Assembly: GCA_027382625.1 (NCBI GenBank)
Contig: JAJKFJ010024203.1
Location: 1-17,505, forward strand
Reading direction: 5' to 3'
DNA length: 17,505 nt
DNA from: Tetmemena sp. SeJ-2015
Lineage: Eukaryota > Ciliophora > Spirotrichea > Sporadotrichida > Oxytrichidae
Shown here in pieces: positions 17,358 to 17,505 of the stretch. The translations under genes and the position numbers were made by a program. The notes beneath the pieces were generated by a model that was given only the letters and a program-made list of their open reading frames with translations, made no database searches and was not told the origin of the DNA. The first letter of the stretch is position 1; each line of letters opens with the position of its first letter.

Positions 17358-17505
17358 GCAGATTAAATATAGACCCGTGCCAGAATAATTGGACTCAGAT
17401 CGACAGAATCTGCTTGCTCTACTCCTGATTTGACCTTGGCGGATAAAATTACGACTCGGCTGGTAGAATTATACTGATGCAGCTAAAATATACGACCGTG
17501 CGATA
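17358..17505. repeat. Degenerate 20-22-bp repeat at right window end
   Basis: Units GCAGATTAAATATAGACCCG, GCGGATAAAATTACGACTCG, GCTGGTAGAATTATACTGAT and GCAGCTAAAATATACGACCG begin near 17358, 17439, 17459 and 17479, with more diverged units between. The shared plan is GC-x-G, an A/T core, then ACGACC/CG. On the minus strand a TGA-free frame crosses it (TSRVVILSAKVKSGVEQADS), so it may encode a roughly 7-residue periodic peptide, or be a non-coding satellite-like array. Confidence 0.55.

Larger units (their letters stand above)
13722..17505 (-). pseudogene. Large surface-protein tract with REJ/PKD-like part, frame-disrupted
   Basis: The whole region is richer in G+C than its surroundings and reads as extracellular protein on the minus strand, but the best frame changes many times and TGA codons stand in otherwise good sequence (for example 14339-14341, 14081-14083, 14057-14059). 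Several changes occur with no AT-rich insert between the two frames (about 16760, 16900 and 16980), so introns or IES do not explain them. TGA here occurs at roughly the rate expected by chance, unlike the intact blocks at 6424-6810 or 10010-10300. I favour a decaying gene copy; an indel-rich assembly or UGA as sense codon are alternatives. Detailed blocks are listed separately. Confidence 0.4.

Noticed and set aside
13722..17505. Euplotes-type code (TGA = Cys with frequent frameshifting)
   Set aside because: It would fit the TGAs and frame changes, and gives some Cys-rich readings near 15100-15270, but Euplotes uses TAA and TAG as stops, which contradicts the intact blocks.

Overview
This 17.5 kb window looks like ciliate nuclear DNA. 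It is very A+T-rich, and almost nothing in it reads as a gene under the standard code. When TAA and TAG are read as glutamine on the minus strand, GC-richer islands open into convincing protein segments, for example 6424-6810 and 10024-10300, each with several TAA/TAG codons and no TGA. The islands are separated by AT-rich sequence from tens of bases to about 2 kb. At two places short AT-rich inserts are bounded by 4-base direct repeats whose removal joins neighbouring islands in frame (5434-5494 and 6385-6423). That is the arrangement of macronuclear-destined segments (MDS), internal eliminated sequences (IES) and pointers in a germline (micronuclear) chromosome. I infer a spirotrich-like (Oxytricha/Stylonychia-type) ciliate germline locus; species is not determinable here.

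Layout, in minus-strand reading order from high to low coordinates. (1) 13.7-17.5 kb: a nearly continuous coding-like tract of an extracellular protein with REJ/PKD-like, Ser/Thr/Pro-rich and Cys-containing stretches. It changes frame repeatedly and carries in-frame TGA codons, so I favour a pseudogene or indel-rich copy; UGA used as sense is the alternative. (2) 13.1-13.7 kb: AT-rich spacer. (3) 12.3-13.1 kb: a long open frame whose last third is convincing. (4) 2.4-12.3 kb: about a dozen separate segments of laminin-G/concanavalin-A-like (LamG) domain protein, with domain starts such as IGYWKF, glycine motifs such as IGGKGG and GGGATAG, and domain ends such as LRDFTLYQIALSSEEI. (5) 0.4-2 kb: further segments with an acidic Asp/Glu run, a candidate transmembrane helix (601-654) and a polar tail. 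This could be the C-terminal, membrane-anchored end of the same large surface protein.

All recognised coding segments lie on the minus strand, so the window may hold one very large interrupted surface-protein gene or two neighbouring related genes. I found no tRNA, rRNA, CRISPR array, telomeric repeat or recognisable transposase. Non-coding structure includes a 175-bp foldback element near the left end, a perfect 27-bp palindrome, an (AT)42 tract and short tandem repeats at both window ends.

Main limit: with one stop codon and this base composition, random frames stay open for about 50 codons on average, so openness alone means little. I relied on composition, motifs and frame-restoring junctions.
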